Under the pieces are notes generated by a model, which worked only from the letters and a program-made list of their open reading frames with translations, was not told where the DNA came from and searched no databases. From Lethocerus indicus (taxonomy: Eukaryota > Arthropoda > Insecta > Hemiptera > Belostomatidae): 64,000 bases of DNA. This document shows, piece after piece, positions 1-10,469 of the stretch. Position 1 is the stretch's first letter. Every line of letters begins with the position of its first letter. Both the position numbers and the translations under genes were made by a program. Where the stretch lies: contig JACDQD010000001.1 in the NCBI GenBank assembly GCA_019843655.1, positions 38,734,392 to 38,798,391 on the forward strand, written 5' to 3'.

Positions 1-113
1 GCGTGAATCTTTTTGATTTTTATACAATACATTATAAATAAATATTGACAGCTTCAAATATATCGATAGTGAGTATTTTTGAGGATTGTTAGAAAAATGC
101 GACGGCCGATAAA

Positions 114-308
114 ATGGTAATTATCGCCAAATATATAAAGTTATTAATTCATTTTGCCATTATTTTACTCGTTAGGAGTGTGTTGAACACTCGCGGTTCT
201 TGTGATTTTCCCTCTCTCAATGCCTCTCCCGAAACTGTTCGCAAAACATCATGTTTCAATTGTGATTTTATGAACTTTCAATTTATGTTCTATTCCAATA
301 AAACATAA
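114..308 (+). CDS. possible small secreted peptide ORF
   Basis: A 64-residue ATG-initiated frame. Residues 5-24 form a hydrophobic stretch after two lysines, like a signal peptide. A short tail follows with three cysteines (one in a CFNC motif) and two N-glycosylation sequons (NAS, NKT). An AATAAA overlaps the last codons. No family is recognised and there is no splice or promoter evidence. A frame of this length is easily produced by chance, so this is only a candidate. Confidence 0.15.
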   Translation: MVIIAKYIKLLIHFAIILLVRSVLNTRGSCDFPSLNASPETVRKTSCFNCDFMNFQFMFYSNKT

Positions 309-644
309 AGGCCGGAGAATAGATTGCCTTCAATTGTCTGTTCCAACCGGTTGCTGTAATTATATAATATTTTGAATATTTCCGAACGGGACACAATTAT
401 GATTATAGTTTGGATTTTATTGTTTCCCTCCCGCCTTACCACAGCGGTGACAAATTTTATTTGAAAAGGAGAGCGGGGGGGGTTTTAATTCGGCCTTTGT
501 TTCTGTAAGCCAAGTGAGCTCCTCATTATCCGCTCTACTGTGCATTTACAGCTAGCCCCGAACTGAGCAACTGAAACTCGAATAAGCCGGCAATTACGGG
601 CAAAAATGAAAAAAAAAGTCGAAATGATGTTAATAATGACTTAC
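309..644. other. non-coding stretch
   Basis: Mixed-composition sequence with a short G-run near 470-481. No open frame, transposon end or RNA gene is seen. On the minus-strand model it would be intron downstream of the 645-737 candidate exon. Confidence 0.4.
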
Positions 645-737
645 CTCACAGTGAAATAATAAATTGTAAAATTGCGCATTAAAAAATACCAGTTCCCCGT
701 AATGTAGACTGATAGCTTCAGATCCAATATTCATTTT
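645..737 (-). CDS. candidate internal coding exon, near-consensus splice sites
   Basis: Read on the minus strand, a long pyrimidine-rich tract ends in TTTTCCAG at 738-745. It is followed by 93 open bases and then GAG|GTAAGT (donor GT at 644-643). The phase-0 frame gives 31 residues beginning KMNIGSEAIS and ending FHCE. They mix hydrophobic, aromatic and acidic residues as a folded domain would. Both ends of the exon keep phase 0. No family is recognised. The acceptor and donor are among the strongest pair in the window, which is the main support. The next candidate upstream on this strand is 3599-3664, whose end phase (2) does not match, so at least one exon would lie between them or they belong to different models. 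Confidence 0.4.
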
Positions 738-1626
738 CTGGAAAATAATGAAAAATGTAGTTTCCCTACATTCGTTGTTTCATTCGTATGATAATCTTAA
801 CTTTAAGGATCTTCGTCAAAGCTGATCGTGTAAACCCGCTCATTAAAAATAATCAGGGATTGTGATGCGAGGAACACCTGCAAACACAAAATGATTATAG
901 ATCTCATTACAAAATTAAAAACGCTTCACTCCCAATGCCTATTACCATCAATATACTATTTATTAACCCATTTATACTTGTCAACAATCGAAGTTTCTTT
1001 TAACAGGCCTACATGCAAAGAGTATATTTATCTAAGTTACCAAATTAGTTATAACTTATTAAACCGCATTGCTACCGAACATATTGTTATCAACCGATGA
1101 TTATATCTTCAGCTGTTACGAATTATTTTTTTATTAATTTTATGGTTCCTTCTCAACACTTCATATGTTTGTTCAAGAGTTTTATCTCGTTCATTTTGCT
1201 CCTAATACAACACTGTTGTTGGACTAAGCTGTAATACACATCTGGGTTAAGTAAATTTTACATCCTTTACATTATTAAATACATTTATTAAATTTTCAAT
1301 CGATATTAGAAAAATCCTAATACACTTACACTCAGCGATGTCCCGAAATTCCTTGTATATATAATGAAGGCAGGTTGGAGATAAGATGTAATTGGAATTC
1401 CGAAGTCCCGTTAAAATTCCACAGTCTTAGACTATCCAATAAAAATAAATATACGCTTATATAAATATATGCATTGTATACAAGCCGCTGTACGACATAT
1501 ATTAATAATGCTTTTAAAAAATAGGGTACGCGTTTATTGAAATACAATTTATGTAAATTGTATTTCATGGTTGAATTTATACCCCTGTTCCTAAAGTCTA
1601 TTCTTGTTTCAATCATTTGCTCGGTT
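738..1626. other. AT-rich non-coding stretch
   Basis: AT-rich sequence with a perfect 30 bp palindrome listed separately. A 94-residue minus-strand frame covers 1332-1616, but it consists largely of translated AT-rich sequence and runs across that palindrome, so it is not called as a gene. Confidence 0.4.
1538..1567. repeat. perfect palindrome, 14 bp arms
   Basis: Arms at 1538-1551 and 1554-1567 are exact reverse complements around a central TG. The DNA could extrude a cruciform or its transcript could form a tight hairpin. No terminal features of a known transposon flank it. Confidence 0.8.
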
Positions 1627-1785
1627 TAAACGCCAAGACCCAGAGATCCCCTTCTTATCGGGCTGTAGCCAGGATAAGAATAATTACTAGTCAAGAAGTG
1701 CCATCACTTAGTGGTATATTTTAATAAAAAAAACAGAAATAAACATACCTCCATCGTACCTATAACTGTAAGGTTGATTGTGACT
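1627..1785 (+). mobile_element. 3' remnant of the Jockey-like LINE-derived family
   Basis: The segment AAACGCCAAGACCCAGAGAT, then AAGTGCCATCACTTAG, then a tail ending GTTGATTGT follows the order of the 3' end of the copies at 57.6 kb and (inverted) 22.8 and 10.0 kb. It is clearly diverged and lacks the coding part. It is the oldest-looking plus-strand copy at the left side of the window. Confidence 0.65.
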
Positions 1786-3598
1786 TGATTTTCATCATAT
1801 TAGAACGGGCTGAAAGATTTGAGCTTTACCACCGTTCGATATGGCTAAACATTCAAACATCTTTTAGTTTTAACACTTACACTCATAAATGTAGTAGGGC
1901 CCTGTTGGGGGGGGGGGAAGATTCATGTAACAATCAACATTAGTGTATTGTTTACAATGTAGATCCAAAATAAAATATTGGACCGTATTTGACGCGGGAA
2001 AATTACCGGATCGCTTCGCGTAAATACCCGGTGTCGCTTGCTCGGGCTCGGAAAAGCGGTTTTCGCGATTTCCCCGCCCACCTACCGAAACTTTCTGTCG
2101 AAAAGTGGGTGCCGATTTTCAAGTTTTACCATTCTCGGTGAGCGGAAAATATTTGGAGCGCGCCGACGGAGCTCCCCCGCCGGCCCCGCTGAATGCCATT
2201 ACCATATTCGGCATAAATTTTCGATGTGAACCCGCCCGCCGAGGAAACAAGAAAAGGGTCCCTTTTATGCCCGGAAAAATCGTACAACGAACAGTCCCTG
2301 TTCGAACGATACTGCGGTTATTACTCGAAGAAAATTCGAACGAAACTACGTAAACTGTATCACCTATACACTGAAATGGCCGCAAAATAGTGGGCAGTGG
2401 AGAATATCGGCTGTTTAACATGAACAAATAATTAACAGCAAAAATGGTGATTCGGCGTCCCGAGGTTCGGAATATGTTTTTTATAGTTCCAAATTACGTA
2501 CTGAATCTTCAATCGTGTAGTGGGTGCACCCCGATGGCGCGTTATACCGAAGGAGCCGATCGGATACTACGGAATAAAGTTTACGAATGTATATAATAAA
2601 AGTTAATTATAAAACAATTTGTTTCGGAATTATTATTCTATGGAAAAATGAGGCGAGGGAATTGAGTTAAACATTTACCAAAAATCTGATTGTCGTAGGA
2701 AATTTCCGAAACATTCATAACACAATCTTAAAAAACCCACCTCTTAACATTTTTCAAAAATGTTCCAGTGTGATATCAAAACATACAGATTTAAAAGTTT
2801 AGTGTTTTAGTTTTAAATGTTGTAGGTGTTACCGCCTAGGATTATGGATTTAAGTTAAATATGTATATAAATTTAGTATAAAAACAATCTATGAAATTAG
2901 AAAGGGGGATATCAATATAAAATGTCCCGATGAATTTTGCCCTTTGAATTTTAATCATTATCCAAATTAAATATATATATTCATATTGCTAGTGTTAAAA
3001 ACGGTGTTTATATAATTAAATATTATGTTACTATCGTACTTATTAATTACTTAAAGGTGCTTGAGTCATTATTATCTATGACCAGTTTCTCTAGTGATTT
3101 ACTGGTGCACTAACTCGAGCTTATCCTGTACTCGCCGATGTATTTTTAGTCGTATATTTCATTGAGAGAACAAAGTCGTGCCGGGGAGAATGATACATTC
3201 TGCCGGTAAAATGACAAAAAAAAACCCGCGGCGGGCCGTGAAATTGACTGGGGAATTCATAGAAATGTTACCGGGAAAGGATACCGGTGAAAAAAGGGAA
3301 TGGTCGGAGGTGGGAGGTGGAGGGGGCTTTCCCAATAAAATAGAAGCTGTATACCGCAGGAGGAGCTTCAATTTTGTATCCGAACTGAAATACAGCCCCC
3401 AAAGGCTAATAATACACGCGGTGGGACAGTTCGGCGTTTAAATCCACGCCGAGATATTGTGGGCGGATGACCCACAGGTGGCCGACAGTAGAGTTATGAT
3501 AATATTCTTCTCATAGGTCCCCGACAATTAGCTATCACAGATATAACGATATATACGATATCTTAGATATATATACAGATATATATACGAAATCTTAC
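1786..3598. other. non-coding stretch with a GC-richer core at 2000-2430
   Basis: Between 2000 and 2430 several frames on both strands stay open for 80-100 codons, but none has splice signals or a recognisable domain, as expected of a GC-richer block. At 1906-1918 there is a run of G. The remainder is AT-rich. An isolated GC-rich patch at 3178-3441 also shows overlapping open frames on both strands with no coding evidence. Confidence 0.4.
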
Positions 3599-3664
3599 TT
3601 GTGACTCTCAAAAGCTCCGAACTGAAGAGTGGGAACCATAAATAATAGACCGGTAGAGTTCAAA
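3599..3664 (-). CDS. candidate internal coding exon, strong acceptor
   Basis: On the minus strand a polypyrimidine tract (TTTTTGTTTCTCGG) leads to CCACACAG at 3665-3672. An open 66-base segment follows, ending at CACAA|GTAAGAT (donor 3598-3597). Only one frame is open: one base, 21 codons, then two bases (phase 2 in, phase 2 out). It encodes LNSTGLLFMVPTLQFGAFES and then a His. The hydrophobic GLLFMV core would suit a membrane segment or buried strand. No family is recognised. Length and splice sites suit an insect internal exon. Chance occurrence cannot be excluded. Confidence 0.38.
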
Positions 3665-3950
3665 CTGTGTGGCCGAGAAACAAAAATTATAAAGCACTCA
3701 CAACGAAACATAGAAACAAATCGAATGCTGAATATGAAATGCGACATTATATAACATCAATTGAGACAGATTTTGACAGTTTGTGTAAAAAAGTGGAAGC
3801 ACAAGCAGGTCGCTAAATATAATGCAAGTAGATGACCCCCAGTTAATGACATTAGTTCTGTTAAACATTTTTCAATAAAAAATACGATTCTCTTTAATTG
3901 TGTCTACATGAAATGCCTATAACATACTGATTTATTTTAAATATTATTTT

Positions 3951-3954
<4 letters not shown>

Positions 3955-4007
<53 letters not shown>
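3955..4007. repeat. (TA)n microsatellite
   Basis: About 26 uninterrupted TA units, followed by a GC-richer segment. Confidence 0.95.
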
Positions 4008-4009
<2 letters not shown>

Positions 4010-5003
4010 CTAAGGGCGGGATGGGGTTCCCCGAAAAGACCATCTAAGAGTTGCGTGAGTGGACGCAAGTTTGAATACAACTGTAATAGAACAAAGCATC
4101 GGAGGTTTTGAACAAAAATCCTACATAAATTCCCGATTCTCACTTACAGGCTTTCGGAAACCGAATGAATACAATTCGGAACATTAAATGGTGAAAAAAA
4201 ATCCACTTTTTCTAGCCGAGTGGACAATTCGCGGTTCTAGCGCCCGCCGCATTCATCCTGTCACGTGACTCGCGTTTGAGGTTTTAAATCCCGATTCATC
4301 GGACAATCCGGCAGCTGCCTCGCGCGGATTTCGTATCGCGACAATTTTGAGTAAATCGTAGCCTTATTCCACGAAATAATTTTCCACCTCCCCGGCTTCT
4401 GACTTTAATAGAGCTTATTTTCTGACGCCGAATGGCCTTTAGGAAATAAAAAAAACCCTTAAGCCGCGGCAGAAAAGGAGATTGTACAGTCGAGTCCGAC
4501 TCTACTCGAGTGCTATTGTACATTATATCTCTTTTATATTTCCGAAAGCCATACAAGAATAGTATTCACAAGGTTAAATTTGTGATTATGATTAATTGTG
4601 ATATTATTAATTTGTTCTGAACACAACATAATAAAGCTGTCGAATTTTCCTGAACCGCTAATAGCCTTAAATGATTTTATTTAAATAGATCCTTTGTATA
4701 ATAGAGGTTTTTAAATTAAATTTAAAACTCGTCTCGCACATCAACCTTCCCCGTTCTACATTTTTAGCAGTTTGTTAGAACGACGGCCTGTGAGTTGCTA
4801 AAAACAAATTCAGATTGCACGCCGGAAATGTATGCAAATCTCTAAATTCTGCTTCATTCAATATCGTTATATAATTGCAAAGGTGAGATTCAACGCTGAA
4901 AATGGCGTCGATCAGTTTCTTCCGAATTATGTGAATCACAGGTCCTATATTAAAGTAGGTTGTTACCTGCATGTTAAAATCCTCAGTTAAAATTTCTTTC
5001 TCC
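4008..5003. other. non-coding stretch
   Basis: No supported gene. Short minus-strand frames at 4296-4556 and 4775-5164 are open, but they translate low-complexity or purine-rich sequence and lack splice context. Confidence 0.4.
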
Positions 5004-5070
5004 CCCCCCCCTCTCTCACTCTTCCTTTCTCGCTCTCTCTTTTTCTCTCTGTCGGTTTTTTCTTTTCCAA
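5004..5070. repeat. polypyrimidine low-complexity tract
   Basis: A C-run followed by CT-rich repeats (CTCTCT, TTTTTC) for nearly 70 bases. On the plus strand it is almost pure pyrimidine and could resemble a splice polypyrimidine tract, but no convincing acceptor-exon pair follows. Confidence 0.7.
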
Positions 5071-5477
5071 AAAATGAAACAACAAAAGTAAAATGCAATT
5101 CTGAGCCGACCCCTCGAGGTATCAGACTGGCCATAAATTGTGAGGAAGGCCGGCACACACACACAGGGCCTTGCCTGGCATCCTCCTTCTCTTTTCCGGC
5201 CTACGAAACTAGGCCAAAGTCAATTTCCAAATGAAAAACAAAAAAGAAATCGGTCGAACGGTTCCACTTTTATAAGGGCCTTCATTCACACCGCCGGTGT
5301 GAACATTACAAGGCTGAAATATGCGTTCAGAGGGAAATCGAACTGGAAAACATGAAATCTCTCCATAGGCTCGTACTTGATTTACCAATTGATGGGAATG
5401 AATAATATTGCTTTCTTTTCAGTGTATTTTTATGCGATAAATAAACGCGGAAATGATCGAACTCGCCCGGTACTTAT

Positions 5478-5552
5478 TAATTATATGCCGACCTTCGTCC
5501 CAAGGCGACTCTACTGCCTAGAGTTTCGATATTGATGTTTGGAATTTCACTC
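5478..5552 (+). repeat. unclassified dispersed repeat, copy 1
   Basis: Shares with 7975-8049 the order GCCGACC, CCCAAGGCG, CTACT, TAGAGT, GATATTG, TTTG and AATTTCAC over about 75 bases in the same orientation. No terminal repeat or target duplication is evident. Confidence 0.55.
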
Positions 5553-7869
5553 CTGGGGGGGGGGCAAAGTGAAATACTTGATAACTGTCCATAGGCTCTG
5601 ACTGGAATCCGATTCGAATGTTTATAACAGGACCAAGTTGGATCCAATTCCACCCTAGGCACAGAACAAGTGCAGGCCGACATATAAGGCTAAATAACAC
5701 ACCCCAGCGCTAAGCATTAAGTGCAGATATCGGGGGTTTGCCCTTCATTTCATTTTAAATTAGCCTCCCTATCCGATATTGCAGTTTGAACTAAGTGGAA
5801 TCAATTACGCCTGAAATCGCTTCGATTGATTGACGAGGAATGAATTTTTATTTCTTAATACAATTTGATTACGCTTCGGCCAACCGGACTGCCTCTCCAG
5901 GCTGTTTGGAAAAACACCGACAATCGTATATAAAATATAATAATATTTCCATCCGAATAAAACTCGAAAGTGGATAAGTTAATATTCACATTTAGGATTT
6001 TGGTTTACTTCAGAAGACCCCATGTGGATAACTGGCTAAAAATGGCCAACCTTTGGAAAATGGGCTTATTTGAAGTCACTCGAAAGGTTGCGGAACGTCC
6101 ACTGTACATTTTCCTTAGTCACTAACGAACTTGTAATGGTGTACAAAACCTAAGTGCACTCTTTTATTAAAAAAAAATTATCATCGTTGAAGTTAGCATT
6201 TTCGAGTTATTTTCCCGGTTTTGAAATTTCCTGTATCGGCATTGAAATGCTCTCCAATTATAACCGGACCGCCTCGACGAATTCAGCGACAAGGATTTAA
6301 CAACGACGAGGAAAGCGGCCTCGTCCCGCCTTCAAATTTGGTCCGAAATTGACATTAACCGTTATTGACACAAACTATTATACTTCATATTTCCTAATGA
6401 CCGAGATGCGACTGAACCCCTCCTCAAAGTAATAAGGCCGCGGCCGCGTTAAGTGGCGAGACGTAATAAGATATTATGGCCAGACATAATAAGGGCATGT
6501 TCCGAGAATGGAAGTAATTGAAAGGGAATTCCTCAGAAATACGAATTTAAAGAAATCTGTCTAAATTGGAATAAAAGAAAAACTCCAGTTTGCTCTTTTC
6601 CCAGTCATTTATGCACGAATTTTACATAAATTTTCCAGTTAAAAAAATCATTACCGACTGCGAACCGGGCTATGTACACTGTATACTCTAAAGAAATAAA
6701 GTTAATTGTGGGTCTGTCTACGCATCAACCATTTCTCCTTCAATTATAAATTTCAAGTATATGTATAGATTTCTAATTAGACCGTATCCTCACAGCGGGA
6801 ATATTTTCGGCTCTTACATTTCAATATTTTCAAAATTCAGTTTCGTTTTGAACCCGAAGGAACGGAACTAGCCGCCTTTTCAAGCCGAGAGTCCCTACCC
6901 AATTTCACGGTTCCCGGACGCTCCGACTTGTTTTATTTGGGGCTTGAAATTACATTATAATATTCAACATAATGCATCGCTTCCGGGCCGACGGGGCCCG
7001 GCTCCTGTGATTTTACTTGAAACCGGAGTTTATAAAGGGGGCCAAATTCGAGGAATTGAACGCTCGGCAGGGGATAAAAATACAGAACGTTAATTGTGAG
7101 TAGGCTCAAGGAGTATTTTTATAGGGTTTAAAATTTAACGGTGAAACGCTACCAAAGATATCGAGAGGCCTTAGGCGGCCCTACCGATCTCAGAAATTAT
7201 TGTCCCGCCAACCCTCGCCCTACCTAAATTAAAAAAGAAACTTAACCATAAAGGAATTTGACCCATCGGCCATAAAAGGACCGCCGTAAAAGGGGAGCGG
7301 CGGTCTTCCGACAATCCGTCCAGGGCCGTCCAATATACGGAAATATATTTCGAAGCCATCCGTTTAAACTGTTTCTAAAAGTTTCAATATGACAACGTTG
7401 GGAAAATGCAAAAATTCGCAATTTTACAATCCCCCGTTTCGTAACGGGCAATAATCGGTGCGTAAGATCACTCTGAGCTACAACAGTCAGTATGGGCTTT
7501 CCCAAGTTACCGGCATTTTCATTCTTCCAAGGAGGGAGTATAACGAAATTAAATCCGGTTGGCACATTTAAAGAAACATCCAAGTCCTCGGGTTTTCATT
7601 GTAAATTTTCCCGATTATCACACCAGTATTGTAAACAATTCAAGATTCCTGTATCACAATATTTAAATAAAGAAATTTGTAATTTAAAAAACATATCTGC
7701 TGACTTTTTCACCGAGATCAGTGTATGCAAAAATTTTCCTCCACATTGTGAATTCGTTCCGTGAAATTTTGCCTACTGCCGACACATACGAGGTGGTCTC
7801 GTATATTTTCTGCTTAGAGACCCGTTTCTTGTAAGAACTTCAGTAGTTCTTCGGTACACTCCACAAATT

Positions 7870-7872
<3 letters not shown>
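5553..7872. other. non-coding stretch
   Basis: Mixed-composition sequence containing a G-run at 5558-5566. At 7171-7764 frames on both strands are open, none with splice support. No transposon end or RNA gene is recognised. Confidence 0.4.
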
Positions 7873-7924
<52 letters not shown>

Positions 7925-7930
7925 TATATA
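7873..7930. repeat. (TA)n microsatellite
   Basis: Nearly 60 bases of TA with one interruption (ATAATAT) near the right end. It precedes copy 2 of the 5.5/8.0 kb dispersed repeat. Confidence 0.95.
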
Positions 7931-7974
7931 AGATATCCGACTTGGTAGGATCGATATCGTCCGGCATATCTTCG

Positions 7975-8049
7975 TTAAGTGCCGACCCCGACCGTCCTCC
8001 CAAGGCGTCCCTACTAATTAGAGTCTTGATATTGGAGTTTGAAATTTCA
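7975..8049 (+). repeat. unclassified dispersed repeat, copy 2
   Basis: Matches 5478-5552, including CCCAAGGCG and GAGTTTGAAATTTCACG against GATGTTTGGAATTTCACTC. Divergence suggests an old family. Confidence 0.55.
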
Positions 8050-8559
8050 CGTTGAAACGAAGGAGGAATTAAAAGGATGGGCTATGGATCAAGGCCCGAA
8101 TCTGGGACAAAGGAGGCGACCTCCCGGAGGCCCCGTTTTTCAGACCGGACTCGGTTTTGTCAACACGCTTTTCAGAGGGACTTGGGGAGCGGGAGAGGGT
8201 ATCCGTCATTAACTCGCTACACCCCCCAGGTTTTAACGGTTCAACGCCTCACAATCGGCACTAACGCTACTCGGCTACTGAGGACGGCCAGGGTAGGGGG
8301 AAGACAGTAATTCCTTTCTTCTAGAGGGATATAGAAAAAAGAATCCCGTAATGGCCACAGTCAGACGCCGTATTTTTTCAGCCTCGCTGGGATCGAAATA
8401 GAAAAAAACATTCGAGTCCTCCAAGAAGACCGTTTTACTGATAAATAAATGAGCCCCGGTAAAATGTTAATAAATTCCAAACAAGTATTGTACTTTTAAT
8501 CGACCCCAACATCTGTACGACAGTATCAATTATACGGCGTTCCGTTTACAATTTTGTTG
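8050..8559. other. GC-richer non-coding stretch
   Basis: A 77-codon plus-strand frame at 8077-8310 is open but has no recognisable domain or splice sites. It directly follows the dispersed repeat and may be repeat-derived. Confidence 0.35.
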
Positions 8560-8752
8560 TCTAAAATACCTGTTTTGTGGTCTGCGAGGGGTTGTAATAC
8601 CGTATATTTTGTGTGTTTCTGTCTCCTCTCGCTGGTTTGGTCTTTTCCTAGACCGGTCTCGGCTGCTCGCCATCTTCACGCGGTGTTAGTCACTTTTGGC
8701 ACTTTGGATGTTTTTTGGGCATCCTCAGTGCATTGTCACTGTCACTTGTACT
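8560..8752 (-). mobile_element. partial asymmetric foldback element
   Basis: Begins with the reverse complement of the family end (TCTAAAATACCTGTTTTGTG, then GTCTGCGAGGGGTTG). It continues through GTGTTTCTGTCTCCTCTCGC, the internal TAGACCGGTCTCGG and GCTCGCC blocks, and CACTTGTACTG. These blocks are shared in order with 19949-20282 and 52866-52994. No second arm is seen within the next 600 bases, so this is a solo end with extra interior or a rearranged copy. Confidence 0.65.
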
Positions 8753-9310
8753 GTGGTGGTTGTTTGTTCATCGTGTATATATGCGTGTCTTGTTATTGTG
8801 TTTTTGGGGGAGTTTGTTTGTCCTTTTTGTGTTGGGAGGGGGAGATTTTTGTTAATCTGCTTAAGTCTTTGTCAGGTTGTCGGTCAAAAGGGGGTTGGGC
8901 GGTTGAGGTCCTTCAGTAGGATTAGCGGGACGAATATAGCGTCACTTTGGGAATTTATCCTTTCCTTTATAATATTGTTCGATACCATGCGTCCATTGTC
9001 CATTAGTTTTATATATGGTCTCGTAAGTCTGTAGTCTAATGTCAATTTGGATTTCCGTTTCAGTAACGGTTTTAGTAGTCCTCTACAAACAATAATAATA
9101 ACTTTCCCAAACGTACCGCCTCAAGATAATGTCTCGAAATCGGTTCGGGAAATATATCGTTTCTCGGCCTCATGTTCGGACACGTCGGCCGATAAAAAGA
9201 ACGGCGTACGAAAATATATAATTAACATTTCAATTCCCGACATACCACGTGTTCCATACGGACGCATCAAAATGTAGTGGATATAAGTAATTAAATAATT
9301 TATATTCCCG
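8753..9310. other. GT-rich stretch, possible interior of a repeat
   Basis: Strongly G/T-rich on the plus strand (8730-8900), with a resulting open frame that reads as low-complexity Val/Cys/Leu. It may be the interior of the foldback element at 8560. No gene is supported. Confidence 0.35.
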
Positions 9311-9412
9311 AATTACACACCGTCCTAATCCTGCGGTCCAAACCCCGCCATCTCCCGAAATCACGGTCCTTCCTTACGGACTCCCGAAGAGTAAGTAGCC
9401 AGGCGGTGTAAA
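9311..9412 (+). repeat. unclassified dispersed repeat, copy 1
   Basis: GAATTACACACCG, CTAATCCT, CGGTCCAAACC and a GTTCCTTAC-like block recur in order at 63209-63300. Divergence is moderate. No termini are identifiable. Confidence 0.6.
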
Positions 9413-9585
9413 CAGACTAGAACGATAAATTTAGAATGCCAGTAGCGCTGATCGCGTCATACGGTCGCGGCAATAAAACACAAAGAGTGTTCTCGTCTGA
9501 CAAAAATAATATCCTAATAGCGGCGGCTATCCGTTTGGAAACTGTCCGATAGGAGTCTGGGGAGGGAAGTGGGGTTTGTACTCAC

Positions 9586-9788
9586 CCTGGCCGGGTCCTG
9601 ACAGGTGAGCAGCCAGAGTCCGACGGAGGTGCGCCGGCCGAGGATCGCCCTGCATGCTATCGAGCTGCTCCTTCTCCCCGGGGCCCGAATGATGATAGGT
9701 CCGCCCGCGCTCGACAGGCCCCCACTCACTGTAGCACACCCTTTGGGAGGCTTCCCCTGCCTCCGGATCCCGGCCCGCACTTCCTCCA
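9586..9788 (-). CDS. candidate coding exon in a GC-rich block
   Basis: On the minus strand TTGTTGCAG ends at 9789. A 203-base open segment follows, then GGCCAGG|GTGAGTAC (donor 9585-9584). In the favoured frame (phase 2 in, phase 1 out) it encodes about 67 residues including CYSEWGPVERGRTYHH and QGDPRPAHLRRTLAAHL. These are rich in charged and polar residues and look like a disordered or linker region. A second frame is also open, as GC-rich sequence allows. The entry phase matches the exit phase of the 18048-18187 candidate, so the two can be spliced in frame. An internal ACA|GTGAGT at about 9730 could serve as an alternative donor. No family is recognised. Confidence 0.38.
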
Positions 9789-9883
9789 CTGCAACAATAC
9801 ACCGAATATTTGTTAAACACTCCCCAATATAGCCTGGCGTCGGTTCGGCCTGCGGGGAGACAAAATTACTTCGGAAACCCGGC

Positions 9884-9896
9884 ATTTATTGATTCT
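9884..9896. repeat. target-site duplication, left copy
   Basis: ATTTATTGATTCT, repeated exactly at 10457-10469, flanks the LINE-derived insertion between them. Confidence 0.9.
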
Positions 9897-10456
9897 TTTT
9901 TTAACTGTTTTATTTTTGCACAATCAACCTATACAGTTATGGGTGCAATTGATACATGTGTTTATTTCGGCGTGTTAGTCACGACAAAGAAACCACCCAA
10001 TGATGGCGCTTTTGACATGTTTTAAAATGTGAGGTGATCTCTGGGCCAGTGGCGTTTAAGCCGTCGTGGTGGGGATAGTGGATGGGTAAAAGAAGAAAGG
10101 GACTGAACGAGTGGGTTTGGATGTGGAGAGAGGCGGGAGTGGAATTTAAGGAAGCGTGATTTTGCGACTTCGTCGACTGTCGGTATGTTGAGGTCATTAT
10201 GGATTGTTCGGTTAGAAACATACCGGGGAGCATTAAGGATGCTACGAAGGACTTTTGATTGGAATCTCTGGATGCGGGCGATGTTGGATTTCTTAGCGGA
10301 ACCCCATAGCTCTATTCCGTAAGTCCATGTCGGTTTTAAAATGGTTTTGTAAATTGTAAGTTTGTTGTCTACTGTCAGTTTTGATGCCTTTTTCAATAGA
10401 GGTCTCAGCAGTCCAAATTTGCGGTTAAGGTCTGTTCTTTTGAGACGCGTATGGGG
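9897..10456 (-). mobile_element. LINE-derived non-autonomous retroposon, complete copy with TSD
   Basis: A 560 bp insertion bounded by perfect 13 bp target duplications. On the minus strand it begins CCCCATACGCGTCTC, runs through the C-terminal part of a reverse-transcriptase ORF2, a short 3' UTR with ATCATTGGGTGG, and ends in an A/T-rich tail beginning GATTGTGC. The same start point is used by the copies at 22691-23271 and 57265-57802. Its 3' UTR belongs to a different subfamily from those two. As it lacks endonuclease and polymerase motifs it must have been moved in trans. Confidence 0.85.
10022..10396 (-). pseudogene. reverse-transcriptase C-terminal fragment (Jockey-type LINE ORF2)
   Basis: An uninterrupted minus-strand frame of about 124 codons carrying the typical post-RT segment of insect Jockey-clade LINEs: LKPTWTYGIELWGSAKKSN, then RIQRFQSKVLR, then IHNDLNIPTVDEVAKSRF and KFHSRLSPHPNPLV. 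The frame continues upstream in phase to RLKRTDLNRKFG. The catalytic YADD region is absent. The open frame shows that this copy is fairly young, but it cannot be a functional polymerase. Confidence 0.85.
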
Positions 10457-10469
10457 ATTTATTGATTCT
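10457..10469. repeat. target-site duplication, right copy
   Basis: Exact repeat of 9884-9896, adjacent to the 5' end of the inserted element (minus orientation). Confidence 0.9.

Noticed and set aside
1326..1890. Two GAGT|GTAAGTG donor-like sites (minus) with tiny upstream acceptor-bounded segments
   Set aside because: The implied exons are 21-22 bases, too short to support by eye. One lies next to a C-run whose 'polypyrimidine tract' is simple sequence.
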